Below, in pieces: positions 22,032 to 32,169 of a stretch of DNA of 64,000 bases. Position 1 is the stretch's first letter. Every line of letters begins with the position of its first letter. A model generated the notes under the pieces. That model was not told where the DNA came from. It did not search any database and was given only the letters and a program-made list of their open reading frames with translations. The translations under genes and the position numbers were made by a program. Source of the DNA: Owenia fusiformis. Taxonomy: Eukaryota; Annelida; Polychaeta; Sabellida; Oweniidae. The stretch is taken from the NCBI GenBank assembly GCA_903813345.2, contig CAIIXF020000124.1:250001-314000 (forward strand). The letters are read 5' to 3'.

Positions 22032-22835
22032 GTTAAGTATTCCTTTCCTGGTTTTGCATACGTGTAGGGGCACCTCTCAGTTTGATATTTACTGGTGGAC
22101 TTTTGTCGGCCAACCCATATTCTTTGGTGGAGGATCTTGTACTCTAAGGTAAAGTGGGAGGGTGGTGGTTGGTTTTCTGGGATAGAGTTCATGTTCCAAA
22201 ATCAGAGATATGGAAGTCTACTGGTTTATATCGAATTGGGAGAAATAAATTTTAAATTTTGTAATATTCTGTAAATGTTTAGTAGTGTAAATTTAAGTTT
22301 TTTAAAGTAAATTGTAAAGTTTAATGTAAAGTTTTAGCTAAAATAACAATTACTGTACTACAACATGTTGTTATCTATTTGTAGCACAGATGGTGAAGTC
22401 ACTGTGAAAAGACGGTCCTGTTGAAATCACATTTTCTCCACGAGAGGACTAGGTCGAGTTCTCAGGACTTACATGTACCATAGATGTCACATTTTAACAA
22501 TTTCATCTCTTGCAATCACTTGCATCCCATTAGCAGGGGGCTACTTCCAGTATTGTTCCAGTTCTACTTTTATTTGGGGGTCTCAAGTCACTTTTTAGTT
22601 TGTTTGAGCGGTGGAATTTTAGAATTTAGCTTGGGTTGCTTAATTCAAGTTTTTGGGAAGGTAATCACTCAAGTGTGTTTGTTGAGGAGGGGGCTACTTC
22701 CAGTACCGTTCCAGTTTAATTTCATTGGAGGGTCTCTTTTATTTAGTTTGATTTGATGGAGTGATGGGGGTCTTTTGATTGTGGACGTGGTTGCTTAATT
22801 CAAGTTTTTGGGAAGTCATCACTCTAGAGGAGGGG

Positions 22836-23145
22836 GGAGGTGCCAAACAACCAGACAACCAACCAACCAATCATAGAACCAACCAACCAACCAACCGACC
22901 AACCAGACATCCAACCGACCAACCAGACATCCAACCGACCAACAAATGACCAAATACTGTAGGCTTAATCTAACCAACCAACTTACTAACCAACAAACTA
23001 ACCAACCAGACAACCACCAGACCAACCAATAGGTTAAAACTAACCAACCAATTAACTAATTAATCAATCAACTAACCAACACTTCATCTGACGAACCAAA
23101 CAACCAACTAACCAGACAACCAACGAACAAGATGACCAAGATCAT
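22836..23145. repeat. CCAA/CAAC tetranucleotide array, unit 1
   Basis: Imperfect runs of AACC and CAACCAAC with AGAC, AATT and GACC variants. It gives long frames rich in W, L, V and G on the minus strand that are repeat artefacts. The same array recurs in unit 2. Confidence 0.85.
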
Positions 23146-23355
23146 GGATCTAGTGCTTATATAGTTGCCTGAATCATTCCTACTTCACATTGGGCCAAGT
23201 CAAGATGGTAACTGCTTTGAAATACGAAACACCAAAATTCAATTTATTCTTAAAGAATATGTATATACTCCACTACTCCATTCTTTCTACAGAGCTACAT
23301 TACATCTGCTTGTTGTATAGCCTAGTTGTATTTTTCATTTTCTTGTATCTTTCAG

Positions 23356-23507
23356 GTACAACTATGAGAGATGCAACAAACACACCAAGTTAATGCGACA
23401 GCTGGATCAGTTTTTCGACAACTTTGAGCCATGAGGTCCAGTCCACGTAAACTGTTACAGTATCATGGGCGAGAGGTCTTCGTGTTCCTGTCACCAAAGC
23501 ACCAAAA
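23356..23507 (+). pseudogene. Exon 'a', unit 2 copy
   Basis: The frame YNYERCNKHTKL to QLDQFFDNFEP is intact here and retains the cysteine lost in unit 1, but a TGA follows FEP where unit 3 has a serine codon. The donor is again AAATAAG. It is closest to the ancestral frame over its first half. Confidence 0.55.
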
Positions 23508-23555
23508 TAAGTACATTTTTATTCAATTATTACATAAGTTCAGTTCGTTTATTTT

Positions 23556-23660
23556 CAGGTTCATTTTCAGCTTGGAGATGAGGAGCCCGATGACGAACGA
23601 CACAACGGCGACAACAGCTGCGTGCCATTTATGACTACAACCGACGTTCCTGTTACCTAA
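23556..23660 (+). pseudogene. Exon 'b', unit 2 copy
   Basis: The acceptor TTTATTTTCAG is intact. The frame VHFQLGDEEPDDERHNGDN to MTTTDVPVT and TAA is uninterrupted. With a defective exon 'a' upstream the unit is probably not functional. Confidence 0.5.
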
Positions 23661-24472
23661 GTTAAGTATTCCTTTCCTGGTTTTGCATACGTGTAGGGGC
23701 ACCTCCCAGTTTGATATTTACTGGTGGACTTTTGCCGGCCAACCCATAGTCTTTGGTGGAGGATTTTGGACTCTAAGGTAAAGTGGGAGGGTGGTGTTTG
23801 GGTTTCTGGGATAGAGTTCATGTTCCAAAATCAGAGATATGGAAGTCTACTGGTTTATATCGAATTGGGAGAAAATTTTAACTTTTGTAATATTCTGTAA
23901 ATGTTTAGTAGTGTATTAAGTTTTTTAAAGTAAATTGTAAAGTTTAATGTAAAGTTTTAGGTAAAATAACAATTACTGTACTACAACATGTTTTTATCTA
24001 TTTGTAGCACAGATGGTGAAGTCACTGCGAAAAGACGGTCCTGTTGAAATCACATTTTCTCCACGAGAGGACTAGGTCGAGTTCTCAGGACTTACATGTA
24101 CTATAGATGTCGCAGTTTAACCATTTCATCTCTTGCAATCACTTGCATCCCATTAGCAGGGGGCTACTTCCAATACTGTTCCAGTTCTACTTTTATTGGG
24201 GGGTCTCAAGTCATTTTTTTGTTTGTTTGAGCTGTGGTATTTTAGATTTTAGCTTGGGTTGCTTAATTCAAGTTTTTTGGAAGGTAATCACTCAATAGTC
24301 TGTGTGGGGGGGGGGGGCTACTTCCAGTACCGTTCCAGTTTAATTTCATTGGAGGGTCTCTTTTATTTAGTTGAATTTGATGGAGCGATGGGGGTCTTTT
24401 GATTGTGGACGTGGTTGCTTAATTCAAGTTTTTGGGAAGTCATCACTCTAGAGGAGGGGGGAGGTGCCAAAC

Positions 24473-24740
24473 AACCAGACAACCAACCAACCAATCATAG
24501 AACCAACCAACCAACCAGACATCCAACCGACCAACAAATGACCAAATACTGTAGGCTTAATTTAACCAACCAACTTACTTCTAACCAACGTAAACTAACC
24601 AACCAGACAACCACCAGACCACCCAATAGGTTAAAACTAACCAACCAATTAACTAATTAATCAATCAACTAACCAACACTCCATCCGACGAACCAAACAA
24701 CCAACTAACCAGACAACCAACGAACAAGATGACCAAGATC
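24473..24740. repeat. CCAA/CAAC tetranucleotide array, unit 2
   Basis: Shorter version of the unit 1 array. A 24-36-base internal block is deleted relative to it, and other small differences are visible. Confidence 0.8.
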
Positions 24741-24756
24741 ATGGATATAGTGCTTA

Positions 24757-24806
24757 GTATTGTTTTGTATTGTATTGTATTGTATTGTTTTGAATTGTAT
24801 TGTATT
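24757..24806. repeat. TATTG pentanucleotide microsatellite
   Basis: TATTGTTTTGTATTGTATTG-type run of about ten imperfect units at the end of unit 2, not found in unit 1. Confidence 0.8.
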
Positions 24807-25041
24807 TCGTTGACCAATACTTACTCAGTAATGATTCACTACTCAGTAATGATAGTTGCCTGAATCATTACTTCTTCACATTGGGCCAAGTCAAGATGGC
24901 AACTACTTTGAAAAACGAAACACCAAATTTCAATTTATTCTTAAAGAATATATACTCCACTACTCCATTCTTTTACAGAGCTACATTACATCTGCTTGTT
25001 TTATACTTGTATTTTTCATTTTCCTATCTTGTATCTTTCAG

Positions 25042-25188
25042 GTACAACTATGAGAGAGATGCAACGAACACACCAAGTTAAGGCGACAGCTGGATCAGTT
25101 TTTCGACAACTTTGAGCCATCAGGTCCAGTCGACGTAAACAATATCATGGGCGAGAGGTCTTCGTGTTCCTGTCACCAAAGCACCAAA
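25042..25188 (+). pseudogene. Exon 'a', unit 3 copy
   Basis: This is the only copy with a canonical donor (AAA then GTAAGA). The FFDNFEPSGPVDVNN to CSCHQSTK part is open. A two-base GA duplication near its start shifts the frame relative to YNYERCN, and the following exon 'b' has lost its acceptor. It is a pseudogene with different breaks from units 1 and 2. Confidence 0.55.
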
Positions 25189-25241
25189 GTAAGAACATTT
25201 TTTATTTAGTTATTACATAAGTTCAGTTCGTCTATTTTCCG

Positions 25242-25345
25242 GTTCATTTTCAGCTTGGAGATGAGGAGCCCGATGACCAACGACACAACGGCGACAACAG
25301 CTGCGTGCCATTTATGACTACAACCGACGTTCCTGTTACCTAATT
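25242..25345 (+). pseudogene. Exon 'b', unit 3 copy
   Basis: The frame VHFQLGDEEPDDQRHNGDN to MTTTDVPVT with TAA is open. The acceptor reads TTTTCCG rather than TTTTCAG. The opposite strand has a 63-codon frame (25206-25397) that is a shadow of this exon. Confidence 0.5.
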
Positions 25346-25379
25346 CAAGTATTCTTTTCCTGGTTTTGCATAGGGGTAG

Positions 25380-25853
25380 CACTGGTGATCCACTCAATGT
25401 CGGAACATCGAAGGTACGATTTTTCTTTTTTCCTTATTTCACACGTTGTAGGCAGAATTCCAACGACATCAGTATCATATGTTTAAGAAAATGTAAATAT
25501 TTGCGAACAAATAGTTCAGAAGACGACAGAATCGTCGATTTAATTCCTCACTTAAGTTACATAAACGGTTTTTCAAAAACAGTTAAGATCTGCACTTTTA
25601 ACCCAAACCGTTAATGAAACTTAAGTGAGGAATTAAATCGGCGATTCTGTTGTCTTCTGAGCTATTTTTTCGCAAACATTTACATTTTCTAAAACATGAT
25701 GCTGATACACGTTTGTGGGAAAAAACGTCCTGGGGATTCTGCCTACAACGCGTGAAATAGAGAAAAAAGAAAAATCGTACCTTCGACGTTCCGACATTTT
25801 GTTACCAAAACGAACCGTTTCGGTAATAAGCGTAATCGAGCGGATCACCAGTG
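25380..25853. mobile_element. Foldback element with 5-bp target duplication GGTAG
   Basis: Ends CACTGGTGATCC and GGATCACCAGTG are exact inverted repeats, and the whole 474 bp folds into two ~200-base arms around a short loop near 25575-25600. Arms share GGTACGATTTTTC, TTGTAGGCAGAAT and TTAATTCCTCACTTAAGT blocks. The left arm lacks about 35 bases present on the right. GGTAG at 25375-25379 and 25854-25858 is a target duplication, confirmed by the uninterrupted sequence in the sister copies. The CA...TG ends and 5-bp duplication suggest a hAT-like source (inference). Confidence 0.85.
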
Positions 25854-26204
25854 GGTAGGGGCGCCTCCCAGTTTGATATTTACTGGTGGACTTTTGTTGG
25901 CCAACCCATATTCTTTGGTGGAGGAACTTGGACTTACATGTACCATAGATGTCGCATTTTGACCAGTTTATCTCTTGCAATCACTTGCATCCCATTAGCA
26001 GGTGGCTACTTCCAGTACTATTCCAGTTCTTTTTTTTCAAGAGCAATTTATTGGGCACATTTTCTGAAAAATTCAAAAGATTCTGTTCAGTGACGTTTCT
26101 TAAGCTCCTTCCTTTAGCTATTTTTCAGTGACATTTTCAGAAGGCTGAAAAAGTTGTTTCATCATGATAAGGGTCATTCTGACCATGTACATTGTACACA
26201 GACT

Positions 26205-26300
26205 GGAGGTCAAAACAGAACTCTGTTATCTTAGTTCAAAAAATGTTTGAAATCCAGCATGGTTTTGTCACCTCCTGTTCTGTCATTTCCTGTTAAGTAC
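26205..26300 (+). repeat. Dispersed repeat, inverted copy at 53013-53113
   Basis: TCAAAACAGAACTCTGTTAT to CATTTCCTGTT is present in reverse complement at 53013-53113. No function is assigned. Confidence 0.7.
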
Positions 26301-26583
26301 AACGTCAGCTTAAATGAAATCGATGCAGTCATTATTTTGTGGATATTATATCTCTGGAGAATGAAAAATGGGAAAATTTGGAGTATAAATAAATTCAAGT
26401 AGCATGTCTTATCATGTCTTATATACACGTGATCCCCCTCCATCATTGACTTTTGCACGTTGGTGATGATGCGCCTTTTTTAATAGATCTCGTATCTTAG
26501 AAGGGTATCAGTTTAAAAAAAATCCTAGATGACCTAATATATTTTGCCATGCATTGCGCCAATTCATTTGGCAATTCAGTTGT

Positions 26584-26965
26584 AAAGGACGATTCTCGGT
26601 TTGGAGAACGAAGTTCATCAATCTAAATGAGCATTATCCCTGCTTCGGACAAATTTGATTTTTTTACATAATATAGATTTAAATGTCTTCTATTGAATGG
26701 TCAAAATTTAATTTGGATAATATTTCTAGTTTTTTCGCAAAAAAATATTGGCGCAGTACACTGATGAACTTCTTTCCCTATATCGATACTTGTATTTTAT
26801 TGAATCGGTCAAATTGAGCGTTATCCCTGCTTCAGACCAATTTGTCTTGTAGATTTAAATGTCCTCTTTTGAATATTCATAGTTTAATTTGGGTAATATT
26901 TCTATATTTTTCATGAAAAAAATATTAGCCCAGGAGATATTAGTCCAAACCGAGAATCGTCCTTT
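26584..26965. mobile_element. MITE with 21-bp TIRs
   Basis: Left end AAAGGACGATTCTCGGTTTG and right end CAAACCGAGAATCGTCCTTT are inverted repeats. The length is 382 bp. The inside contains two related AATTTAATTTGG(A/G)TAATAT blocks and matches 4740-5035 in reverse. No target duplication is obvious. Confidence 0.75.
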
Positions 26966-27195
26966 TCTCTTGAAAAAATAAATCTTCCTAATTTGTTGAG
27001 TTTTCTTGCAGAAATCGCCTAATCCCCATCGTGAGATATCACAGCCTTCTCTCAGTGTCCTTCTTGTGCATAGCAGAGATGGTCTGAGTATCAGAATGCC
27101 TAATCCCCCTCCATCATTTTTGTAGGATCAACGGGCGTGACAGTTCTACTCTACTCATTCTTCCTGAATTAATAGAAACATGTATATATTATTCT

Positions 27196-27418
27196 TTCAG
27201 GGTGGTCATTGGTGGAAATGGTGCCAACACTTTTGGAAGAGCCAACAGTGCAATATATTCTGAGTGAGAAACGTCTCTGCCAGGATAGGGTGGAGCAACA
27301 TTAATCACGCCACAGAAGGGCTGGTGGTGCAAAAAATGCATCAAATGTTGCAGATTTCATGAACAATGAACTTGTATATCAGTTTGCGATGGTGAATGCT
27401 GTAATATGCAGGGCGTTA
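27196..27418 (+). pseudogene. Transposase C-terminal remnant, P-element/THAP9-like
   Basis: An acceptor-like TATTATTCTTTCAG ends at 27200. The plus frame then reads EEPTVQYILSEKRLCQDRVEQH, stop, SRHRRAGGAKNASNVADF, MNNELVYQFAMVNAVI and a stop. The order SEK..QD..E.(F)...R..GG...N...F is the conserved C-terminal pattern of P-element/THAP9-type transposases (established knowledge, matched by eye). Two in-frame stops show it is dead. The rest of the transposase was not found. An AATAAA lies at 27594. Confidence 0.45.
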
Positions 27419-27703
27419 TAGCAGGAGAGTTTTCCACAATTTCGTTGTTGACAATACACCACTCCCACTACATCATCATTTCTGGTATATATGTCATTCA
27501 AAAGTTAAGTAAAGCCAAAAGTTGGTATTCTGATTTAAACATCAATGAACACATGGTCAATCAATTGGTTAATAACATCGAGTAATCGACTGTAATAAAT
27601 CTGACAATAACAGATCCTAGTGTAGCCCAGCGAAAAAGACTTTCTACAGGCATTTCTATCATTCATTTGTATATGATTTTGTACTGAAGGTTTTCAAATG
27701 TGC

Positions 27704-27903
27704 TTATCCAGGCCCGTAGCCAGAATTTTCTAAGGGGGGTTCGCTTTTCCCTAAAATTCTAGGGGGGGGTCACTTTGGCAAATTTGGCCAAAAATCACTC
27801 AAAAAATAGTCAGAATGGTGAAAAACTGCATGATTTTGAAAGATATTTTGACGAGGGAGGGGGGGGGGTTCGCCCGAACCCCCATGGCTACGGGCCTGTT
27901 ATC
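27704..27903. mobile_element. CAGGCCCGTAGCCA-type MITE with TTATC duplication
   Basis: The element (27709-27898) starts CAGGCCCGTAGCCAG and ends TGGCTACGGGCCTG. TTATC at 27704-27708 and 27899-27903 is a 5-bp target duplication. Inside are poly-G runs and the block AATGGTGAAAAACTGCATGA, also seen at 49640. Other members are at 45338-46988, 51773-51882 and a truncated right end at 36034-36057. A 5-bp duplication with CA...TG ends suggests a hAT-type family (inference). Confidence 0.85.
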
Positions 27904-28057
27904 TGTAAGTACATTTTTTATCAATAAACTAAGAAACCACATGTACCTGATATGATAAGTAAAGTACAAAGGTACAGTCTTATTGGGATCCCTTTAAAGG
28001 GTGACGCATATCGTTTAGCAAATCGAACGCTCGTTTCTGGTGTTGCTCACCGTTTAG

Positions 28058-28178
28058 TATAAAAGGCCCGATCCCGGAATAATACTCAAGGGTTCACAGG
28101 TTCGAGGTCGTTGTGTCAACACCTCTAACTGTTATATAGCATAAGTATATTATAGATCGTCACACATTTATAAAAGGG
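28058..28178 (+). promoter_or_regulatory. Two TATA-box-like motifs
   Basis: TATAAAAGGC at 28058 and TATAAAAGGG at 28169 are good TATA matches. No convincing coding start follows. The 79-codon frame at 28320-28559 has no recognised motif. They could mark a retroelement promoter or be chance. Confidence 0.2.
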
Positions 28179-28179
28179 T

Positions 28180-29915
28180 GACTTTTATTTTGACAAATCA
28201 ATTCCACATTTATGGGTGAAGTTTCAGGATCTTCTATTTGTGTATAATAAGGAAAAATTGGCATCTAAATTTCCCCATAACGTAATAGCACACAGCTTGG
28301 CATATGAAATATCCTACAAATGAAACAAAGCAAGACAAACCGGTTTCTAATACAAGAATTTATATTGGCTGTTGTACATGTATTATTTGAACGCAATCAC
28401 TCTTTGGATAACGTTTTCAAAATCATTATAAACGGATTACTTTATCTCAAAGACAATTTCAATAAACTGGATTTTACAGAACTTCCCTTATATCTTAAAA
28501 ATGGACTGATCCAGTTGATTCGCCTGGAGCCGCCATATTGTTTTTATACGGGATGCTAATCGGAACCCTTTAAAGAGACTCTATTGAGACTTCTCTGTGG
28601 CATTTTTTCTTTATTCCCTTTTGTTTTGAATTTTTAACACCATAACATTAACTAAACTACTCAATATGCAACTTTTCACCACGTAGAATTTTAAAAAATT
28701 AAGTTTGAAAATTTCATTTTTATAATGGAGCTCAATGGGAAAAACGACACAATTTGAATTATTTTCAAACGTAGCGGTGCGATTTTCTTAATTTCATTAT
28801 TGGTAAGACGAAATGTTTGAAGAAAAATAAAGAAAATTCACCGTCCTGATTACGCAAAATATAGAAAAACGTGAAATGATCATGAAAACCTGTAAAAATA
28901 GATTGAAGGGGGTGATATTCATTTTTAATGTGCCTCTCACTACTACAGGGTAACCATAGTTTTGGTAATGGTTTACTAATTTTAAAAGCATATCTTCCAG
29001 CATGTGTATCAAGCACAAGTAATACAATAAGTGAGTTAACATTAATTGGAATGGTATTATTGTATTCCTCAGCAATGACGACAAAAAGGTAAAATCGATC
29101 ATATCACATACTAGTTCTTACCATCAGATCGATCGATAATAATGCATTTTAAACAATATGGTAATAGATCTTCAAATTCAAGAATTGAGCTAAATTGTAA
29201 GATAATAAATAAATTGCTAATCCCTTATAACTGTATAATCCCCTTCTCCGAATCATACCGAATTATAATATTTCGATATGCTTATTTTAGCTGTTGTAGT
29301 TTAGGTCACTTGATGAGATATTCAGTAACATGCTAAATAATCACTCGTAATAAGCAATATGAATTCTTCAACACAATCATTTTCAACAGCTTTTCAGCAC
29401 ACAATCATGAATTTAGTGATCTGACCCTTAAAATACTTTTCAGGGGGAATAGTTTGTCCACCTGTAGACGTGTAGCATCTTTTCCTAGCCATATTTTCCT
29501 AGGCCTGCTGGAATACCTATTTCAGTGTGCAAGTTTAGCATTGTTTTCCCATTGATCATTTGAGTTCTCACGTCAATATTATGTGGAAATAAAAATGATA
29601 AGATGTCAAAAAGAGTAGTTTACTTTATTGTAAGAAATCAAAAATTAAATAAGGTTTGGGCAGGAAGGGAACAGGTGAAATCCTTGGGATACATGAATTA
29701 ATTAATTATACGAAACATATTCATGTTTCTACAACTTAGGGTAACCCTGTGTTTTATTCTACTGGGACTGGTTATACCGGTGCAAAATATTACAAAAATA
29801 TTATTTACTTATTTTCATAATTCAATGTGACAATATCAGTCTTATCTTCAAATTTGTCTATAATAGTTTGCCTGTAAGGTTGGGCAAGCCGTCTTTGACG
29901 TTGATTGTATAAGAT
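28180..29915. other. AT-rich non-coding stretch
   Basis: No gene is supported. Open frames at 28320-28559 (plus) and at 28765-29102 (minus, two overlapping frames) lack splice support and recognisable motifs. Confidence 0.3.
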
Positions 29916-29919
29916 GTTG

Positions 29920-30426
29920 GAGAGGTTAAGCTAACGATGTTTTTCACAACCTAACCGTGAACGCAAAGTACAAAAATTAACAAAGGAATGTATCGAGCGC
30001 TCATAGTTTTATGCGCGCTTAGTCTACTTCAGATACTCTTACAGCTTCAGAGTTTCGGGTTTAGAACGGGAGATTTTGAAATTTGACGTTGGGTCAACGG
30101 GAACCATTTTACTCGTGTCTATTGAACACTATGCTGTCAATTTTGATTTCGATGCACAGTTGAATTTTTGCTGAACACGATGATGTATGTCATGCATGAT
30201 TTAGGGCCAAAAATCTTACGAAACGAGCTCGTTTAAAATATGTATTAGAAAACCAGCTATAAAACCGCATCAATGACATACTATAGAATCATTACACGCT
30301 ATGGTGTAGTCTAAACAAACACTGGATTTGAACGGCTATTTATATGAGAAGGCTACATGAATTTGTATATGGTCGAGTGATACGTACAGGTTCAGTTTCG
30401 ATTATATATGCAAAGCTTAACCTCTC
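29920..30426 (+). mobile_element. TIR element carrying a broken short open frame, copy A
   Basis: The ends are GAGAGGTTAAGCT and (A)AGCTTAACCTCTC, 13-base TIRs; length 507 bp. It is almost identical, in opposite orientation, to 56459-56964. It carries an ATG at 29988 with the signal-peptide-like start MYRALIVLCALSLLQIL, but one extra T near 30075 shifts the frame, which then stops. The near identity of the two copies implies recent movement. Confidence 0.75.
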
Positions 30427-30429
30427 AGT

Positions 30430-31180
30430 TGATTTTGCAAAGCTCTTATGGGCTAATTCTACAATATGTACTGTAACATATATGTAAGGGTGCCAGTATG
30501 TAGTCCAGTATATAGTAAACAAAGGAGTATTTTAGTCAACTCAATACATCTGATAAACACTACACGAAGTGTTTTTTTTTTTTTCTATGCAATGATTATA
30601 TACAGGCACTTATTCATTGTTACTGCGAATTTCAAAAGCCTCCAAATTGTGTGGAATAGAGCATGCAATGTTTTTTAGTTTCAAGCAGGTTTTAGTACAT
30701 TCTGACCAATTGTATTTTCAGACTTATTCATTTCATGATTATGTAATACTGACCTACTTATCTGCCTAGCATATCTTTAAGGACTTAGAAAAATCATTCA
30801 TGAAAACGATATTATAGATTTTTGAAAAAAAATCAAAATATTCTTGACTGATATGTGTATTTTCATTTTCTTGAAAAATATAGTGAATATTTTTGTAAAA
30901 ATATGATTTCTGGCCCATTTCTGTAACCACTCCCATCATGGCAAATTATTTGTGAAATTTAGTGTTCTTTAGAAAATGTAGTAAATAAAGCCTAAAAACA
31001 ATTTTCTAGTAGTATTTAAGTGAATTATGCATAATGTAATCCCTACTGAAATGTATCCAGCAGATTTATGTGTGATGATGAATGATATGTGGCATAAAAA
31101 GGGATTATAATCCAGACCCCCATTATTTACCCGTCTCAATTGAACATGAACCATGGTTCATTGAATGGACAAATTCACTG
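30430..31180. other. Non-coding stretch, nothing recognised
   Basis: No element or exon is seen. There is a T-run at 30570-30584. Short frames at 30466-30678 and 30969-31154 are unsupported. Confidence 0.3.
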
Positions 31181-31182
31181 TG

Positions 31183-31279
31183 AGCTGTGTTCTCCACCAC
31201 TTTTATTTTTAGCTGTACAGATCCAAAATTGAATTAGGCAACATTTTCAGTTGCAAAAAAAGTGGTGGAGAACACAGCT
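31183..31279. mobile_element. Short hairpin element, 22-bp arms
   Basis: AGCTGTGTTCTCCACCACTT and AAGTGGTGGAGAACACAGCT are exact inverted repeats separated by ~55 bases. It could be a tiny MITE. No target duplication is visible. Confidence 0.65.
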
Positions 31280-31752
31280 TATATAGTTTTTTGGACCTCT
31301 GTCAATAGGAGAAAAGTAACTAAATCTAACATTCTTGGCAAATAACGCAGATGCGAGTAGGTAGTTACCAGATTCACCACCAGGTGGCTCGTTCGGGTCA
31401 GATAGCATGGCGGGTATAGTAGAAAGTTCCCTTTAACTTAAATTACATCTATTTGCGTGGTTCAATTTTCACATAACCCTTGTGTATCTAATAGTTGTGT
31501 AAATTGAAGTACGTCCAGTAAAAGAAAATGTTATCTGCCCAATACAAGAAAAGATGATTCATTTTTTGTGGTTTTGTAACATGGGGTGTATGGGGAATCA
31601 ACCCGAACAAGAAGTCACATTTTCAAAAAAAATAAATTTTCAAAGTTGATAAACAATTTTTGAAACCATATTTCTAGATGTACTTTTACATGCAGATTTA
31701 AAATATGACATCACTTTGACTGAATTTTGAACATTTAATGACGTAAATCAAG

Positions 31753-32022
31753 ATTATCCTACACTTAGTGTACTAAATGTATAATAACATGAAAAAATAA
31801 ATTTGATATTTATTGGCAAAATGAATATCCGGAGGATATCGTAACGATATACTCCGGGCGGAGGATATCGTGACGATATACTCCGGAAAACCCAATATGC
31901 GGAGGATATTGTGACGATATACTCCGCTTGTTGATTTCCCGCCAAATTGACTCTATTTGGCATGGAATTAATTTTACAATGATATTATACATTCAGTACA
32001 TTCCTTGTAAGTGTAGGATAAT
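31753..32022. mobile_element. MITE holding three palindromic repeats
   Basis: Ends ATTATCCTACACTTA and TAAGTGTAGGATAAT are inverted, with AAG on both outer sides as a possible 3-bp duplication. TIR similarity continues for about 40 bases (GTACT(A/G)AATGTATAAT). The centre holds three copies of a palindrome (see 31830-31928). A 3-bp duplication would fit a PIF/Harbinger or CACTA type (inference). Confidence 0.65.
31830..31928. repeat. Triple GGAGGATATCGT-ACGATATACTCC palindrome
   Basis: Three units of ~26 bases (near 31831, 31859 and 31901) each read CGGAGGATAT(C/T)GT, one base, then ACGATATACTCCG. Each is an imperfect palindrome, and spacers differ between units. This stands out as protein-binding-site-like or hairpin-forming DNA inside a MITE. 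Confidence 0.8.
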
Positions 32023-32028
32023 AAGAAC

Positions 32029-32163
32029 ATCCTATGATTTTTTTCAGAATATCATTTTAATCTACTCGGTGATATTTATATGTGCACTCGTTCGCTTCGC
32101 TCTCTCGTGCAGATATCAATATCACCTCGTAGATAAAAATGATATTCCTCAAAATCATAGGAT
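32029..32163. mobile_element. Hairpin element beside the MITE
   Basis: Left arm ATCCTATGATTTT and right arm AAAATCATAGGAT, with further pairing (AATATCATTTTAATCTAC against GTAGATAAAAATGATATTCC). The loop around 32085-32110 is GC-rich. Confidence 0.7.
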
Positions 32164-32169
32164 ATCCTA

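Larger units (their letters stand above)
21531..23163 (+). repeat. Tandem unit 1 (1.63 kb)
   Basis: First full copy of a segmental tandem duplication. Order: CCTGAATCATTCCTACTTC block, exon 'a' (21726-21877), exon 'b' (about 21932-22031), a 3' non-coding block ending TTTGTAGCACAGATGG, two related GGGGGCTACTTCCAGTA blocks (22538 and 22689), then a CAAC/CCAA tetranucleotide array (22836-23145). The next copy begins at 23164. Confidence 0.85.
23164..24852 (+). repeat. Tandem unit 2 (1.69 kb)
   Basis: Second full copy, nearly collinear with unit 1. It adds a TATTG pentanucleotide tract at its end (24757-24806). It contains a poly-G tract near 24306-24317. The next copy starts at 24853. Confidence 0.85.
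24853..26029 (+). repeat. Tandem unit 3, partial, split by a foldback element
   Basis: Homology to units 1 and 2 runs from 24853 to 25379, is broken by the element 25380-25853, and resumes at 25859 up to about 26029 (CTTCCAGTACTATTCCAG). A segment between the GAGGAACTTGGACT and TACATGTACCATAGATG blocks is missing, so the unit also has an internal deletion. Confidence 0.75.

Noticed and set aside
22819-23025. Minus frame rich in W, L, V and G
   Set aside because: Product of the CCAA tetranucleotide array.
25633-25980. 115-codon minus frame
   Set aside because: It spans half of the foldback element and part of tandem unit 3, so it cannot be an ancestral gene frame.
28095-28125. B-box-like GGTTCGAGGTC
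   Set aside because: No partner A box at the right distance and no tRNA fold; a SINE head was considered but no repeat tail was seen.
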